In this document: in pieces, positions 8,502 to 19,330 of the stretch
Position numbering within the stretch: the first letter of the stretch is position 1
Layout of the letters: every line of letters starts with the position of its first letter
Assembly: GCF_035825295.1 (NCBI RefSeq)
Contig: NZ_JAYMGI010000002.1
Span: forward strand, 2,582,001 to 2,646,000
Length of the DNA: 64,000 bases
Source of the DNA: Actinacidiphila sp. DG2A-62
GTDB lineage: Bacteria > Actinomycetota > Actinomycetes > Streptomycetales > Streptomycetaceae
Direction: 5' to 3'
Notes under the pieces: model-generated
Databases searched by the model: none
What the model was told of the DNA's origin: nothing
Seen by the model: only the letters and a program-made list of their open reading frames with translations
Made by a program: the position numbers and the translations under genes

Positions 8502-8522
8502 CCAGGTATACGGACCACCTGG
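8502..8522. promoter_or_regulatory. palindrome between divergent MFS and MmyB-type regulator
   Basis: CCAGGT-N9-ACCTGG is a perfect 6-bp dyad centred about 43 bp before the regulator start and 50 bp before the MFS start. Its spacing is that of a helix-turn-helix dimer site, so it is the likely operator of the XRE protein. Inferred from symmetry and position. Confidence 0.55.
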
Positions 8523-8554
8523 CAACGGTCTGACCCGTGCGGCACCCTGGGAGC

Positions 8555-9565
8555 ATGACCACGATCAGCTCCGCAGCACCGTCCGCCGCCGCGAGCAGCG
8601 CCGCCGCGAGCAGGGCCGGGTCCGGGACGTCCGCCGCGACCTCAATTCCCGTCGCGCTCGACCCGCAGGGCCCGCCGGTCCCCGCGGGCACGGCCGCCGC
8701 GAGCCGCCGCCGCGAGCTGGCGTCGTTCCTGCGCAGCCGGCGCGAGCGGATCTCGCCCGAGCAGGTCGGACTGCCGCCGGGCCGCCGGCGGCGCACCCCG
8801 GGGCTGCGCCGCGAGGAGGTCGCGCAGCTCGCCGCGGTCGGGGTGACCTGGTACACGTGGCTGGAGCAGGCCCGCGAGATCCAGGTGTCCGGACAGGTCG
8901 CCGACGCGATCGCGCGGGCGCTGATGCTCGACCGCACCGAGCGCCGCCACCTGTTCACCCTCGCCGGCACCGCCGACCCGCACCCGGACCTGGACTGCCC
9001 GGGGCTGTCCCCCTCCCTGCTGACGATGCTGGGCCGGCTGGAGCCGCTGCCCGCCGCGGTGATCAACAGCCGCTACGACGTGGTCGCCCACAACCGCACC
9101 TACGGCCGGCTCGTCACGGACCTGGACGCGATGCCGGACGAGGACCGGAACATCATGTGGCTGGCCTTCACCGACCCGCAGTGGCGCGAGCGGATGCTGG
9201 ACCGCGAGGAGAACATGCGGCTGATGGCCGCCAAGTTCCGCGCGTCGATGGCGCAGCACCTCGCCGACCCGGCGTGGAAGGCGCTGCTAAAGCGGCTGGA
9301 ACAGGCGTCGCCGGAGTTCCGCGCGGCGTGGGAGCGGCACGAGGTGATCCAGCCGGACAGCCACGTCAAGCGGTACCTCAACCCGCTGGTCGGGCTGCTC
9401 GCCTTCGACTTCACGCACCTGTGGCTGGGCCCGCAGTCCGGCCCGCGGCTGACCACGTACACCCCGGCGGACGAGCTGACCCGCGAGCGCCTGGACCGGC
9501 TGTACGCGGCCGTGCTCGCCGAGGAGCAGCGGCGGCCCGCCGCGGGCGTGGCGGCGGGCGGCTGA
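8555..9565 (+). CDS. XRE-family regulator with MmyB-like ligand domain
   Basis: 336 aa. After a 50-residue Ala/Ser-rich leader come the HTH (RRTPGLRREEVAQLAAVGVTW, then YTWLEQ, about residues 80-105) and the MmyB-like ligand-binding domain, with AVINSRYDVVAHNRTY and DPQWRERMLDREENM. Homologues bind fatty acid-like or other small molecules and repress adjacent oxidoreductase or efflux genes. ATG 8555 has GGGAG close upstream. Divergent from the MFS gene at 8462, its probable target. Confidence 0.88.
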   Translation: MTTISSAAPSAAASSAAASRAGSGTSAATSIPVALDPQGPPVPAGTAAASRRRELASFLRSRRERISPEQVGLPPGRRRRTPGLRREEVAQLAAVGVTWYTWLEQAREIQVSGQVADAIARALMLDRTERRHLFTLAGTADPHPDLDCPGLSPSLLTMLGRLEPLPAAVINSRYDVVAHNRTYGRLVTDLDAMPDEDRNIMWLAFTDPQWRERMLDREENMRLMAAKFRASMAQHLADPAWKALLKRLEQASPEFRAAWERHEVIQPDSHVKRYLNPLVGLLAFDFTHLWLGPQSGPRLTTYTPADELTRERLDRLYAAVLAEEQRRPAAGVAAGG

Positions 9566-9604
9566 CCTCCCCGCCGCTCGCCGTAGCTCCCCGCCGCTCC
9601 CCCG

Positions 9605-11158
9605 CTACGCCGGGATCAGCTCGGCCAGCAGCAGCGTGCGGTCGTCGGCCGCGCCGTCCAGCGGCTGCTCGTGCAGCAGCCGCTCGCACAGCGCCTCCAG
9701 CCGGCCCTGGTTGCCCCGCGCGCCGGGCGCGAGCGCCGCGGCGCCGGCGTCCAGCGCGCCGGCCAGCCGCTCGATCCCGGCGTCGATGTCGGTGTCGCGC
9801 GACTCCACCAGGCCGTCGCTGTACATCAGCAGCAGCGTCGGCCGGTGGAGCTCCAGCACCGCGGGCTCGCTGTGCCAGGCGCCCAGGCCCAGCGGCAGCC
9901 CGGCGCCGACCACGGCACGGCGGGCGGCCTGCCCCGGCCCGCGCACCAGCGGCGGCGGATGGCCGGCCGCCACCAGCGTGCAGGTGTGCCGGGCGGCGTC
10001 CCACTCGGCGTAGACGCAGGTGGCGAAGGAGGCGCCCGGGGTGTCGGCGGCCAGCGCGTCGAGCCGGCTGAGCAGCTCCGCCGGGTCGGTGTCCAGGCCG
10101 GCCAGCGTACGCGCGGCGGTGCGCAGCTGGATCATCGCGACCGCCGCCTCGGGGCCGTGGCCCATGGCGTCGCCGACGATCAGCCCGACCCGGCCGTCGG
10201 GCCGCGGCAGCACGTCGAACCAGTCGCCGCCGATCACGTCGTGCGCGCCCGCGGGCCGGTAGCCGTGGGCGACGTGGCAGCCCTGGTACGCCGCGTCGGT
10301 GGCCGGCAGCAGGCTGGTGCGGATGGCCAGCGCGGTACGCCGCTCGTACTCGTAGCGCCGCGCGTTGTCCAGGGCGACCGCGGCGCGCGCGGCCAGCGAC
10401 TCCACGGCGGCGGTGTCGGCGCCGTCGAACGCGGGCAGGCCGGGGCCGCGGGTGCAGGCCACGAAGCCGATCGCGGCGCCCTGCAGCCGCAGCGGCACGA
10501 CGAGGAACGACGTGGTGCGCAGCAGCTCCCGTATCAGCGCGTCGCCGGCCGGCGCCGAGGCCGCGAGCCGGTCCGAGGTGTGCCGGTCGACCGCGCCGAG
10601 CAGTTGGCTGCGGCCGGTGGCGAGCGCCCGGGCGTAGGGGGTGTGCCGCGGGAAGACCAGCACCTCGCCGACCGGCAGCACGCCGTCCGCGGCGGAGCCG
10701 GCGCGCGGGCCGGGGGCGTCCGGGGCGCCCGGGGCGCCGGAGGGGTCGCCGCCGTCCGCGGGCCGGCGGGCCGCGTCGTGGCCCAGGCGCAGCGCGAGCC
10801 GCCGGGCCTCGATCTGCGGCGGGTCGTGGGAGCCCCCGGTCGTGGCGTCGGCGACCCAGCGTTCCAGCAGGTAGACCGAGGCGGCGTCGCAGAAGCCGGG
10901 GACCAGCGCGGCCACCACGTGGTCACCGGTCAGCGCCAGGTCCAGGGCCGAGCCGATGGCGTCCGCCGCCGGCGAGGCGGCGGGCGAGACCAGCACTTGC
11001 CCGCGGGCCGACGGGTGCGACCGCAGCCTATCCATGGCCGCGGCGGCGGGCGCCGTGGGGCCGCCCACGGGTCCGGAAGCGGTTCCGGAGACGGTCGGGG
11101 CTGCCATCGACCGCCCGGGTGCGGGCGGTGCGGACGGCACGGACGGTGCCGGCGGCAC
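9605..11158 (-). CDS. GAF domain-PP2C (SpoIIE-like) serine phosphatase
   Basis: 517 aa cytoplasmic signalling protein. A GAF-like sensory domain (about residues 60-275, with LLRTTSFLVVPLRLQGAAIG and AVESLAARAAVALDNARR) is followed by a PP2C/SpoIIE phosphatase (about 285-515). The phosphatase metal-binding positions are present in GGDWFDVL and VGDAMGHGPEAA, and the late DDRTLLLAEL motif is intact. Such proteins dephosphorylate anti-anti-sigma factors. The start is uncertain because the first 40 residues are Pro/Ala-rich: GTG 11158 is the longest and ATG 11107 is also possible. No sigma-factor partner gene lies nearby. Confidence 0.87.
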   Translation of the reverse strand: MPPAPSVPSAPPAPGRSMAAPTVSGTASGPVGGPTAPAAAAMDRLRSHPSARGQVLVSPAASPAADAIGSALDLALTGDHVVAALVPGFCDAASVYLLERWVADATTGGSHDPPQIEARRLALRLGHDAARRPADGGDPSGAPGAPDAPGPRAGSAADGVLPVGEVLVFPRHTPYARALATGRSQLLGAVDRHTSDRLAASAPAGDALIRELLRTTSFLVVPLRLQGAAIGFVACTRGPGLPAFDGADTAAVESLAARAAVALDNARRYEYERRTALAIRTSLLPATDAAYQGCHVAHGYRPAGAHDVIGGDWFDVLPRPDGRVGLIVGDAMGHGPEAAVAMIQLRTAARTLAGLDTDPAELLSRLDALAADTPGASFATCVYAEWDAARHTCTLVAAGHPPPLVRGPGQAARRAVVGAGLPLGLGAWHSEPAVLELHRPTLLLMYSDGLVESRDTDIDAGIERLAGALDAGAAALAPGARGNQGRLEALCERLLHEQPLDGAADDRTLLLAELIPA

Positions 11159-11364
11159 GGAGGCCGGCGGCGCCAGGCGAGGGGTGGCCGGCGCCGCGGC
11201 GTCCGGGGCCTGGTCGGGTGGTTCGTACGGCAGGGTCGTGCCCTTTCACGAGGAACCGGCGCGGCAGTGGTGGCACCGCCCAGCGGACGTTCGTCCCCCC
11301 GTCGTACTCGGACCTACGGATTCTATGATGACCCTTCATATTGCCTTCAGGGGAAGGGGATCCG

Positions 11365-12177
11365 GTGACCGACGAGCGGAACGTCCCGGACGGGGTCGAC
11401 CCGAACAAGGCCAGCGTGGCGCGCATCTACGACGCCATGCTCGGCGGCGAGCACAACTTCGCCATAGACCGGGAGGCCCTCGCCGCCTTCACCGCCATCG
11501 ATCCGCAGGTCCGGGCGCTGGCCAGGGCCAACCGGGCGTTCCTCGGCCGCGCGGTGCGCCATCTGGCCCGCGCCGGGGTGCGGCAGTTCCTCGACCTGGG
11601 CTCGGGCATCCCCACCCAGGGCAATGTGCACGAGGTCGCGCAGGCGGTCGCCCCCGGCTCGCGGGTGGTCTACGTGGACAACGACCCGGTGGCGGTCGCG
11701 CACAGCGCCTCGCTGCTGGAGGGCAACCCGGACGCCACCGTGGTCAGCGCCGACATACGCAAGCCCGACGAGGTGCTGGCCCACCCGCAGGTGCGCGCGC
11801 TGCTCGACTTCGACGAGCCGGTCGCGGTGCTGATGATCACGATCCTGCACTTCATCACCCCCGAGGAGGACCCGGCGGGGATCGTCGGCGCCTACCGCGA
11901 CGGGCTGCCGCCCGGCAGCTGGCTGGCGATGAGCCACGCGACCTCGCAGGACCGCCCCGACACCGCCGCCGCGGTGGGCCGGCTCTACCGCTCGCGGGCC
12001 ACCTCGCCGGTCACCGCCCGCTCCTACGACGAGATCGCCGCGCTCTTCGCCGGCTTCGAACTGGTCGAGCCCGGCCTGGTCTACGTGCCGCTGTGGCGGC
12101 CCGACCCGGACGAGGAACTGCCCGAGAAGCCCTCGGAGTTCTGGGTCTACGCGGGCGTCGGCCGCAAGACCGCCTGA
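11365..12177 (+). CDS. SAM-dependent methyltransferase, DUF574 family
   Basis: 270 aa. The family signature is clear: NKASVARIYDAMLGGEHNFA near the N-terminus, the SAM loop FLDLGSGIPTQGNVHEVAQ (about 75-95), the VVYVDNDPVAVAHS acidic loop, and a terminal PEKPSEFWVYAGVGRK. This family is expanded in Streptomyces, and substrates are mostly unknown. GTG 11365 is preceded by GGGGAAGGGG; TATGAT at 11324-11329 is a possible -10. It is divergent from the PP2C phosphatase and ends at a strong hairpin. Confidence 0.9.
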   Translation: MTDERNVPDGVDPNKASVARIYDAMLGGEHNFAIDREALAAFTAIDPQVRALARANRAFLGRAVRHLARAGVRQFLDLGSGIPTQGNVHEVAQAVAPGSRVVYVDNDPVAVAHSASLLEGNPDATVVSADIRKPDEVLAHPQVRALLDFDEPVAVLMITILHFITPEEDPAGIVGAYRDGLPPGSWLAMSHATSQDRPDTAAAVGRLYRSRATSPVTARSYDEIAALFAGFELVEPGLVYVPLWRPDPDEELPEKPSEFWVYAGVGRKTA

Positions 12178-12185
12178 CGCGGAGC

Positions 12186-12226
12186 GCCCCGGCCGCCGTA
12201 CGCGGGAGGCGTACGGCGGCCGGGGC
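12186..12226. terminator. bidirectional terminator hairpin
   Basis: A perfect 18-bp stem (12186-12203 with 12209-12226) and 5-nt loop GGGAG lie between the convergent methyltransferase and glyS genes. There is no T tract, as is usual in Streptomyces. Confidence 0.85.
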
Positions 12227-12291
12227 GGCGCGGGAAGACCCCGCGGGCGGCCCCGCGGGCGGCCCGGCGGATCGGCGGGCCGCCCGGCGGC

Positions 12292-13674
12292 TCAGCAGCC
12301 CAGCAGCCGCGAGCCGAGGTAGCCCTCGACCTGGTCCAGGGAGACCCGCTCCTGCTTCATGGTGTCGCGCTCGCGCACGGTCACCGCGTTGTCCTCCAGG
12401 GTGTCGAAGTCGACGGTGACGCAGAACGGCGTGCCGATCTCGTCCTGGCGGCGGTAGCGGCGGCCGATCGCGCCCGCGTCGTCGAACTCGATGTTCCAGT
12501 TCGCCCGCAGCGCGGTGGCCAGGCCCTTGGCCTTCGGGGACAGCTCGGGGTTGCGGGACAGCGGCAGCACCGCGACCTTGACCGGGGCCAGCCGCGGGTC
12601 CAGCCGCAGCACGGTGCGCTTCTCCATCACGCCCTTGGCGTTCGGCGCCTCGTCCTCGGTGTAGGCGTCGAGCATGAAGGCCAGCATCGCGCGGTTCACC
12701 CCGGCCGCCGGCTCGATCACGTACGGCGTCCAGCGCTCGCCGGCCTCCTGGTCGAAGTACGACAGGTCCTGGCCGGACGCCTTGGAGTGCGCGGTGAGGT
12801 CGAAGTCGGTGCGGTTGGCGACGCCCTCCAACTCACTGAACTCCTGGCCGCCGAAGTTGAAGCGGTACTCGATGTCGGCGGTGCGCTTGGAGTAGTGGGA
12901 GAGCTTCTCCTTGGGGTGGTCGTACCAGCGGATGTTCTCCTCGCGGATGCCGAGGCCGGTGTACCAGTTCCAGCGCTCCTGCATCCAGTACTCGTGCCAC
13001 TTCTCGTCCTCGCCGGGCTTGACGAAGAACTCCATCTCCATCTGCTCGAACTCGCGGGTGCGGAAGATGAAGTTGCCCGGGGTGATCTCGTTGCGGAACG
13101 ACTTGCCCACCTGGGCGATGCCGAACGGCGGCTTGCGCCGCGAGGTGGTCTGCACCTGGGTGAAGTTCACGAAGATGCCCTGCGCGGTCTCCGGGCGCAG
13201 GTAGGCCACCGAGCCGGCGTCCTGGGTCGGGCCGAGGTGGGTCTGCAGCATGCCGGAGAACTGCTTGGGCTCGGTGAAGGCGCCCTTGGTGCCGCAGTGC
13301 GGGCAGTTGATGTCGGCCAGGCCGTTCGCCGGCAGCTTGCCGTGCTTGGCCTCGTACGCCTCCTCCAGGTGGTCGGCGCGGTAGCGCTTGTGGCAGGAGG
13401 TGCACTCGGTCAGCGGGTCGGAGAACGTCGCGACGTGGCCGGAGGCGACCCACACCTCGGGGGCGAGGATCACCGACGAGTCGAGTCCCACCACGTCGTC
13501 GCGCGAGGTCACCATCGACCGCCACCACTGGCGCTTGATGTTCTCCTTGAGCTCCACGCCCAGCGGTCCGTAGTCCCAGGCGGCGCGCGAACCGCCGTAG
13601 ATCTCGCTGCTGGGGAAAACGAAGCCACGGCGCTTGCTCAGGCTGACGATGGTGTCGATCTTGTCGGCGGCCAC
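12292..13674 (-). CDS. glyS: glycyl-tRNA synthetase (single-chain dimeric type)
   Basis: 460 aa class II synthetase that charges tRNA-Gly. Motif 1 region [20 protein letters not shown] lies at residues 17-36. A zinc-ribbon-like insertion has CTSCHKRY and CPHCGTKG. Motif 2 [20 protein letters not shown] and motif 3 near [15 protein letters not shown] are intact, and the anticodon-binding domain fills the C-terminus. GTG 13674 has AAGAGAG upstream. Divergent from zur across 212 bp. Confidence 0.97.
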   Translation of the reverse strand: MAADKIDTIVSLSKRRGFVFPSSEIYGGSRAAWDYGPLGVELKENIKRQWWRSMVTSRDDVVGLDSSVILAPEVWVASGHVATFSDPLTECTSCHKRYRADHLEEAYEAKHGKLPANGLADINCPHCGTKGAFTEPKQFSGMLQTHLGPTQDAGSVAYLRPETAQGIFVNFTQVQTTSRRKPPFGIAQVGKSFRNEITPGNFIFRTREFEQMEMEFFVKPGEDEKWHEYWMQERWNWYTGLGIREENIRWYDHPKEKLSHYSKRTADIEYRFNFGGQEFSELEGVANRTDFDLTAHSKASGQDLSYFDQEAGERWTPYVIEPAAGVNRAMLAFMLDAYTEDEAPNAKGVMEKRTVLRLDPRLAPVKVAVLPLSRNPELSPKAKGLATALRANWNIEFDDAGAIGRRYRRQDEIGTPFCVTVDFDTLEDNAVTVRERDTMKQERVSLDQVEGYLGSRLLGC

Positions 13675-13778
13675 GGTGCTCTCTTCATTACGACGAAGCG
13701 GTCAGTTGTCCCAGATTACCGGCGGGTGCGGGGCGCATATCAAATCCGTTCCGCGACCTGCAAGAGTACGATTGGAAG

Positions 13779-13793
13779 TGACAATCGTTTCCA
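13779..13793 (-). promoter_or_regulatory. Zur box
   Basis: Read on the minus strand the site is TGGAAACGATTGTCA, matching the Streptomyces Zur consensus as I remember it (TGAAAACGATTTTCA) at 13 of 15 positions. It lies about 94 bp before the zur start and 105 bp before glyS, in a locally A+T-rich stretch. It probably mediates zinc-dependent control of zur itself. Confidence 0.75.
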
Positions 13794-13886
13794 GTCCGCC
13801 TCCGGTCGCGCGCGCGGTCGCCCGACCCGACCGGCCTGGCACAATGGCGGCACCGCAATCGGTCGGCCAGCGAGGAGGAGTAACCG

Positions 13887-14372
13887 GTGAGCAGCGCCAA
13901 GCACCCCGTGCAGGGCCGCGCCACCCGCCAGCGCGCCGCGGTGGCGGCCGCCCTCGACGAGGTCGACGAGTTCCGCAGCGCGCAGGACCTGCACGACATC
14001 CTCAAGCACCGGGGTGACTCCGTCGGGCTGACCACGGTCTACCGCACCCTGCAGACGCTCGCCGACGCCGGCGAGGTCGACGTGCTGCGCACCGGCGACG
14101 GCGAGGCGGTCTACCGCCGCTGCTCCGGCGGCGGGCACCACCACCACCTGGTCTGCCGGATGTGCGGCAAGGCGGTGGAGGTGGAGGGCCCGGCGGTGGA
14201 GAAGTGGGCCGACGCGGTCGCCGCGGAGCACGGCTACGTGGACGTGGCCCACACCCTGGAGATCTTCGGCACCTGCGCGGAGTGCGCCGCGGCGGCCCGG
14301 GAGGGCCGGACCCCGGACGGTCCGCAGCACGGCCCGGCCCAGGGCGGCCCGGCCCAGGACGGCCTGGCCTAG
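13887..14372 (+). CDS. zur: Fur-family zinc uptake regulator
   Basis: 161 aa zinc-sensing repressor. The winged helix (TRQRAAVAAALDEVDEFRSA through GLTTVYRTLQTLADAGEVD) is followed by the sensory HHHH (YRRCSGGGHHHHLVC) and two CxxC pairs (CRMC and CAEC) for structural zinc, as in Streptomyces Zur. GTG 13887 follows GAGGAGGAG. The last 25 residues are a Gly/Pro/Gln tail. In S. coelicolor, as I recall, znuACB precede zur; here no zinc transporter genes are present. Convergent with uppS. Confidence 0.93.
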   Translation: MSSAKHPVQGRATRQRAAVAAALDEVDEFRSAQDLHDILKHRGDSVGLTTVYRTLQTLADAGEVDVLRTGDGEAVYRRCSGGGHHHHLVCRMCGKAVEVEGPAVEKWADAVAAEHGYVDVAHTLEIFGTCAECAAAAREGRTPDGPQHGPAQGGPAQDGLA

Positions 14373-14393
14373 CAGATCTCGGCCTGTCTCGGC

Positions 14394-15254
14394 CTAGGAG
14401 GTCTCGGGCTGCGCCCGCCCGTCCCCGGGCAGCGCGCCCGCCGACCGCTCGGCCTCGTTGGGCAGCGCGCCGCCGAAGCGGCGGTCGCGCTGGGCGTACT
14501 CCAGGCAGCCCCGCCACAGGTCGCGCCGGTCGAAGTCCGGCCACAGCACGTCCTGGAACACCATCTCCGCGTAGCTGGACTGCCAGATCAGGTAGTTGGA
14601 CGTGCGCTGCTCGCCGCTGGGGCGCAGGAAGAGGTCCACATCGGGCATGTCCGGGTAGTACAGGTACTTCGCGAACGTCTTCTCGTTGACCTTCGACGGG
14701 TCGAGCCGGCCGGCCGCCACGTCCCGGGCGATCGCCTGCGCCGCGTCGGCGATCTCCGCGCGGCCGCCGTAGTTGACGCAGAAGTACAGCGTCATCGCGT
14801 CGTTGCCGACCGTCTGCTCCTGCGCGACCTGGAGCTCCTGGACCACCGACTTCCACATCCGCGGCATCCGGCCCACCCAGCGGATGCGGATGCCCAGCTC
14901 GTCCATCTCGTCGCGGCGGCGGCGGATCACGTCCCGGTTGAAGTTCATCAGGAAGCGCACCTCCTCCGGCGAGCGCTTCCAGTTCTCGGTGGAGAAGGCG
15001 TACAGCGACAGGTTCTTGACGCCGATCTCCAGGCAGCCCTTGAGCACGTCGAGCACGACGCCCTCGCCGACCTTGTGGCCCTCGGTGCGCGGCAGCCCGC
15101 GCTCCTTGGCCCAGCGGCCGTTGCCGTCCATCACGATCGCCACGTGCTTGGGCACCAGCTCGCCGGGGATCTTCGGCGGCCGCGCCCCCGACGGGTGCGG
15201 GTCGGGCGTCCGGTACGCGGTCCGGTTACGGGTCAGGATCCCGCGACGTGCCAT
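14394..15254 (-). CDS. uppS: isoprenyl (undecaprenyl-type) diphosphate synthase
   Basis: 286 aa cis-prenyltransferase that makes the long-chain polyprenyl carrier for the cell wall. The catalytic motif [18 protein letters not shown] (Asp near residue 43) and the [19 protein letters not shown] and [20 protein letters not shown] blocks are all present. ATG 15254 with GAGGAG 10 nt upstream starts 14 nt past the recO stop, so recO-uppS form an operon. Confidence 0.95.
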   Translation of the reverse strand: MARRGILTRNRTAYRTPDPHPSGARPPKIPGELVPKHVAIVMDGNGRWAKERGLPRTEGHKVGEGVVLDVLKGCLEIGVKNLSLYAFSTENWKRSPEEVRFLMNFNRDVIRRRRDEMDELGIRIRWVGRMPRMWKSVVQELQVAQEQTVGNDAMTLYFCVNYGGRAEIADAAQAIARDVAAGRLDPSKVNEKTFAKYLYYPDMPDVDLFLRPSGEQRTSNYLIWQSSYAEMVFQDVLWPDFDRRDLWRGCLEYAQRDRRFGGALPNEAERSAGALPGDGRAQPETS

Positions 15255-15268
15255 GGTGCTGCTTCTCC

Positions 15269-16054
15269 TCAGATCCTCGGGGTCGGCTGGGCCCTCGTGC
15301 CGTCCGGCCGCTTGTCGACGAAGCGCAGGCTGCGCAGGCCGCGTTCCAGGTGCCACTGCAGGTACGCCGCGACCAGCCCGCTGCCCTCGCGGCAGTGCCG
15401 CGGCTCGCAGGCGTCCGCGGTCTCCCAGTCGCCGCCCAGCAGCGCGCCGAGCAGGTGGAGCGACTCCCTGGAGGGTACGACGCTGCCGGGCACCCGGCAG
15501 TCCCCGCACACCACTCCCCCGGCGCCGACCGAGAAGAACCGGTTGGGCCCGGCCATCCCGCACTTCGCGCAGTCGTCGAAGCTGGGCGCGTAGCCGTTGA
15601 CCGCGAGCGAGCGCAGCAGGAAGGCGTCGAGCACCAGCCGCGGGTCGTGGTCGCCGGCGGCCAGCGTGCGCAGCGCGCCGACCAGCAGCAGATACTGCTG
15701 CACCGCGGGCTCGCCCTCGTGGTCGGTGAAGCGCTCGGCGGTCTCCAGCATCGCGGTGCCCGCGGTGTAGCGCTCGTAGTCGGTGACGATGCCGCTGCCG
15801 TACGGCGCGATGGTCTCGCCCTGCGTGCACAGCGGCAGCCCGCGCCCGATCAGTTCGCCGCCGCGGGCGAAGAACTGCACGTCGACGTGGCTGAAGGGTT
15901 CGAGCCGGGCGCCGAACTTGGACTTGGTCCGGCGCACCCCCCTGGCCACCGCGCGGACCCGGCCGTTGCGCCGGGTGAGCAGCGTGATGATCCGGTCCGC
16001 CTCGCCCAGCTTCTGGGTGCGCAGCACGATGCCGTCGTCGCGGAACAGACTCAT
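15269..16054 (-). CDS. recO: DNA repair protein RecO
   Basis: 261 aa RecFOR-pathway mediator that loads RecA and anneals ssDNA. The N-terminal OB fold is clear ([20 protein letters not shown] through [20 protein letters not shown]). The zinc site CAKCG...CGDC follows at about 190-215. There is no Shine-Dalgarno; GAGAAT (16061-16066) lies 6 nt before ATG 16054, suggesting a leaderless transcript. Confidence 0.95.
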   Translation of the reverse strand: MSLFRDDGIVLRTQKLGEADRIITLLTRRNGRVRAVARGVRRTKSKFGARLEPFSHVDVQFFARGGELIGRGLPLCTQGETIAPYGSGIVTDYERYTAGTAMLETAERFTDHEGEPAVQQYLLLVGALRTLAAGDHDPRLVLDAFLLRSLAVNGYAPSFDDCAKCGMAGPNRFFSVGAGGVVCGDCRVPGSVVPSRESLHLLGALLGGDWETADACEPRHCREGSGLVAAYLQWHLERGLRSLRFVDKRPDGTRAQPTPRI

Positions 16055-16198
16055 GCGGCCATTCTCGCGTACGGCGGCGACTGCGCGGGCATGCTCCCCG
16101 GATCGCCCGGAACCGGCGGCCCGGGCGCCGGGCGCGGCGGGAGCGGCGGGCGCGCCGCGGTCAGGACGCCGTCTCCGCCGGGACGCTCGGCGCAGCGC

Positions 16199-16909
16199 TC
16201 AGGACGCCGTCGCCGCCGCCGCGGTCAGCAGCCGGTCGATGTCGTCGGTGTGCAGCGACAGGCAGCGCCCGATGGCCTCCAGCACCTCGCGCTCGGCGGG
16301 CAGGTAGGGCCCGTCGGCCAGCGCGATGTGCGCGCCCTGCAGCAGCACCCGCTCGCGGCCGGGCACCAGCAGGTGGTCGGCCAGCGGCTCCAGCGCCTCG
16401 TGCAGTTCGATGGACAGCCAGCTGCCGCAGCCGTCGACGGCCTCCGCGAAGGAGTCGGGGCCGAGCTCCTCGGAGCGGCGGAAGCGGCCCTCGTCGGCGA
16501 CGATCGCGGCGAGCAGGCCGAGCAGCTGGTCCTCGGTGCAGTCGGTGAAGCCGGCCGCGCGGACCGCGCCGACCGCGGCCTCGCGGGCGGCCCGGCCGCT
16601 GGAGCCGCCCGCGGTGAGCACGGCGAGCGCGATGGTGTGCACGGCGTCCCGCAGCATCGCGGAGAAGCGGGTGGTGGTGGGCCGCAGCAGCACCTCGGAG
16701 CCGTAGTGGCGGTTGCACGCGGCGCACTCTATGACGCTGCCCGCGCTGCCCCGGGCCAGCAGCGGCACGCCCAGCACGGTCAGCCTGCGGGTGCCGGTTC
16801 TGCGCTGGTAGGCGCGGTCGCCGCCGCAGTCGGGGCAGAAGAACTCACCGTCGTCCTCGGTGTGCCAGGCGGTCCGCACACCCCAGATACACAGCCCCAG
16901 CTTCATCAC
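16199..16909 (-). CDS. zinc-ribbon TerB-like protein
   Basis: 236 aa. The N-terminal zinc ribbon (FFCPDCGGDRAY and IECAACNRHYG, two CxxC pairs at about 24-27 and 62-65) is joined to an alpha-helical TerB-like domain (about 80-230: AMLRDAVHTIALAVL, AIVADEGRF, LADGPYLPAEREVLEAI). TerB folds occur in tellurite and stress systems and often at the membrane face, but the role here is unknown. GTG 16909 (with ATG 16906 directly after) has GGAGG 7 nt upstream. It lies 144 bp before recO on the same strand; that gap holds nothing else. Confidence 0.82.
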   Translation of the reverse strand: MMKLGLCIWGVRTAWHTEDDGEFFCPDCGGDRAYQRRTGTRRLTVLGVPLLARGSAGSVIECAACNRHYGSEVLLRPTTTRFSAMLRDAVHTIALAVLTAGGSSGRAAREAAVGAVRAAGFTDCTEDQLLGLLAAIVADEGRFRRSEELGPDSFAEAVDGCGSWLSIELHEALEPLADHLLVPGRERVLLQGAHIALADGPYLPAEREVLEAIGRCLSLHTDDIDRLLTAAAATAS

Positions 16910-17133
16910 GCTGCACCCTCCGGCCGTCTTCGTCCCGGTACGCAGGCGCCGCCGGGGGCCGCGCCCGCGGGGACGGCTCGGCAGCGCTGCCGTACTGCCG
17001 TGATGTTAGCCACACCTGCGAGCCGCAGTCAGTACCGCGTACGGGGGCAATTGCGACCGGTGACCGCCGCGGACGGCCCGTTCACCCGCCCCGGATCCGG
17101 CACAGCCCCGCCACTGCCCCGGCAGCACGCCGC

Positions 17134-17158
17134 GCCGGCCGGTGCGGGACCGGCCGGC
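17134..17158. terminator. hairpin past leuA
   Basis: A 10-bp perfect stem GCCGGCCGGT/ACCGGCCGGC with loop GCGGG lies 34 nt beyond the leuA stop. It is the probable leuA terminator. The rest of the 282-bp gap to the TerB-like gene holds that gene's promoter only. Confidence 0.65.
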
Positions 17159-17191
17159 GGCGGCAGCCCGCGGGTGCGGGCGGGGGGTGAC

Positions 17192-19144
<1,953 letters not shown>

Positions 19145-19330
19145 TCACAATGCAAGACGGGGCGCCGGGCGGGGCGGCGGTGCCGGGGCGCGCCCGGGGC
19201 GGTGCCGGGGGCGTACTCGCGGCGGTGCCGGCTCCGGGCGCGCGTCCACCGCGGAGCGGTCATTCGCTCCTTTTCGTGGATCATGGCACCAAGCAGTGAC
19301 AGAGGGTATGGCGCGTGCCACATTGCGCAC

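Noticed and set aside
13780-13886. A remnant of znuA between glyS and zur
   Set aside because: The 212-bp gap has no coding sequence resembling a zinc-binding lipoprotein in any frame.
12787-13890. 367-codon plus-strand open frame over glyS
   Set aside because: It is the mirror of the glyS coding strand, with no domain and no ribosome site.
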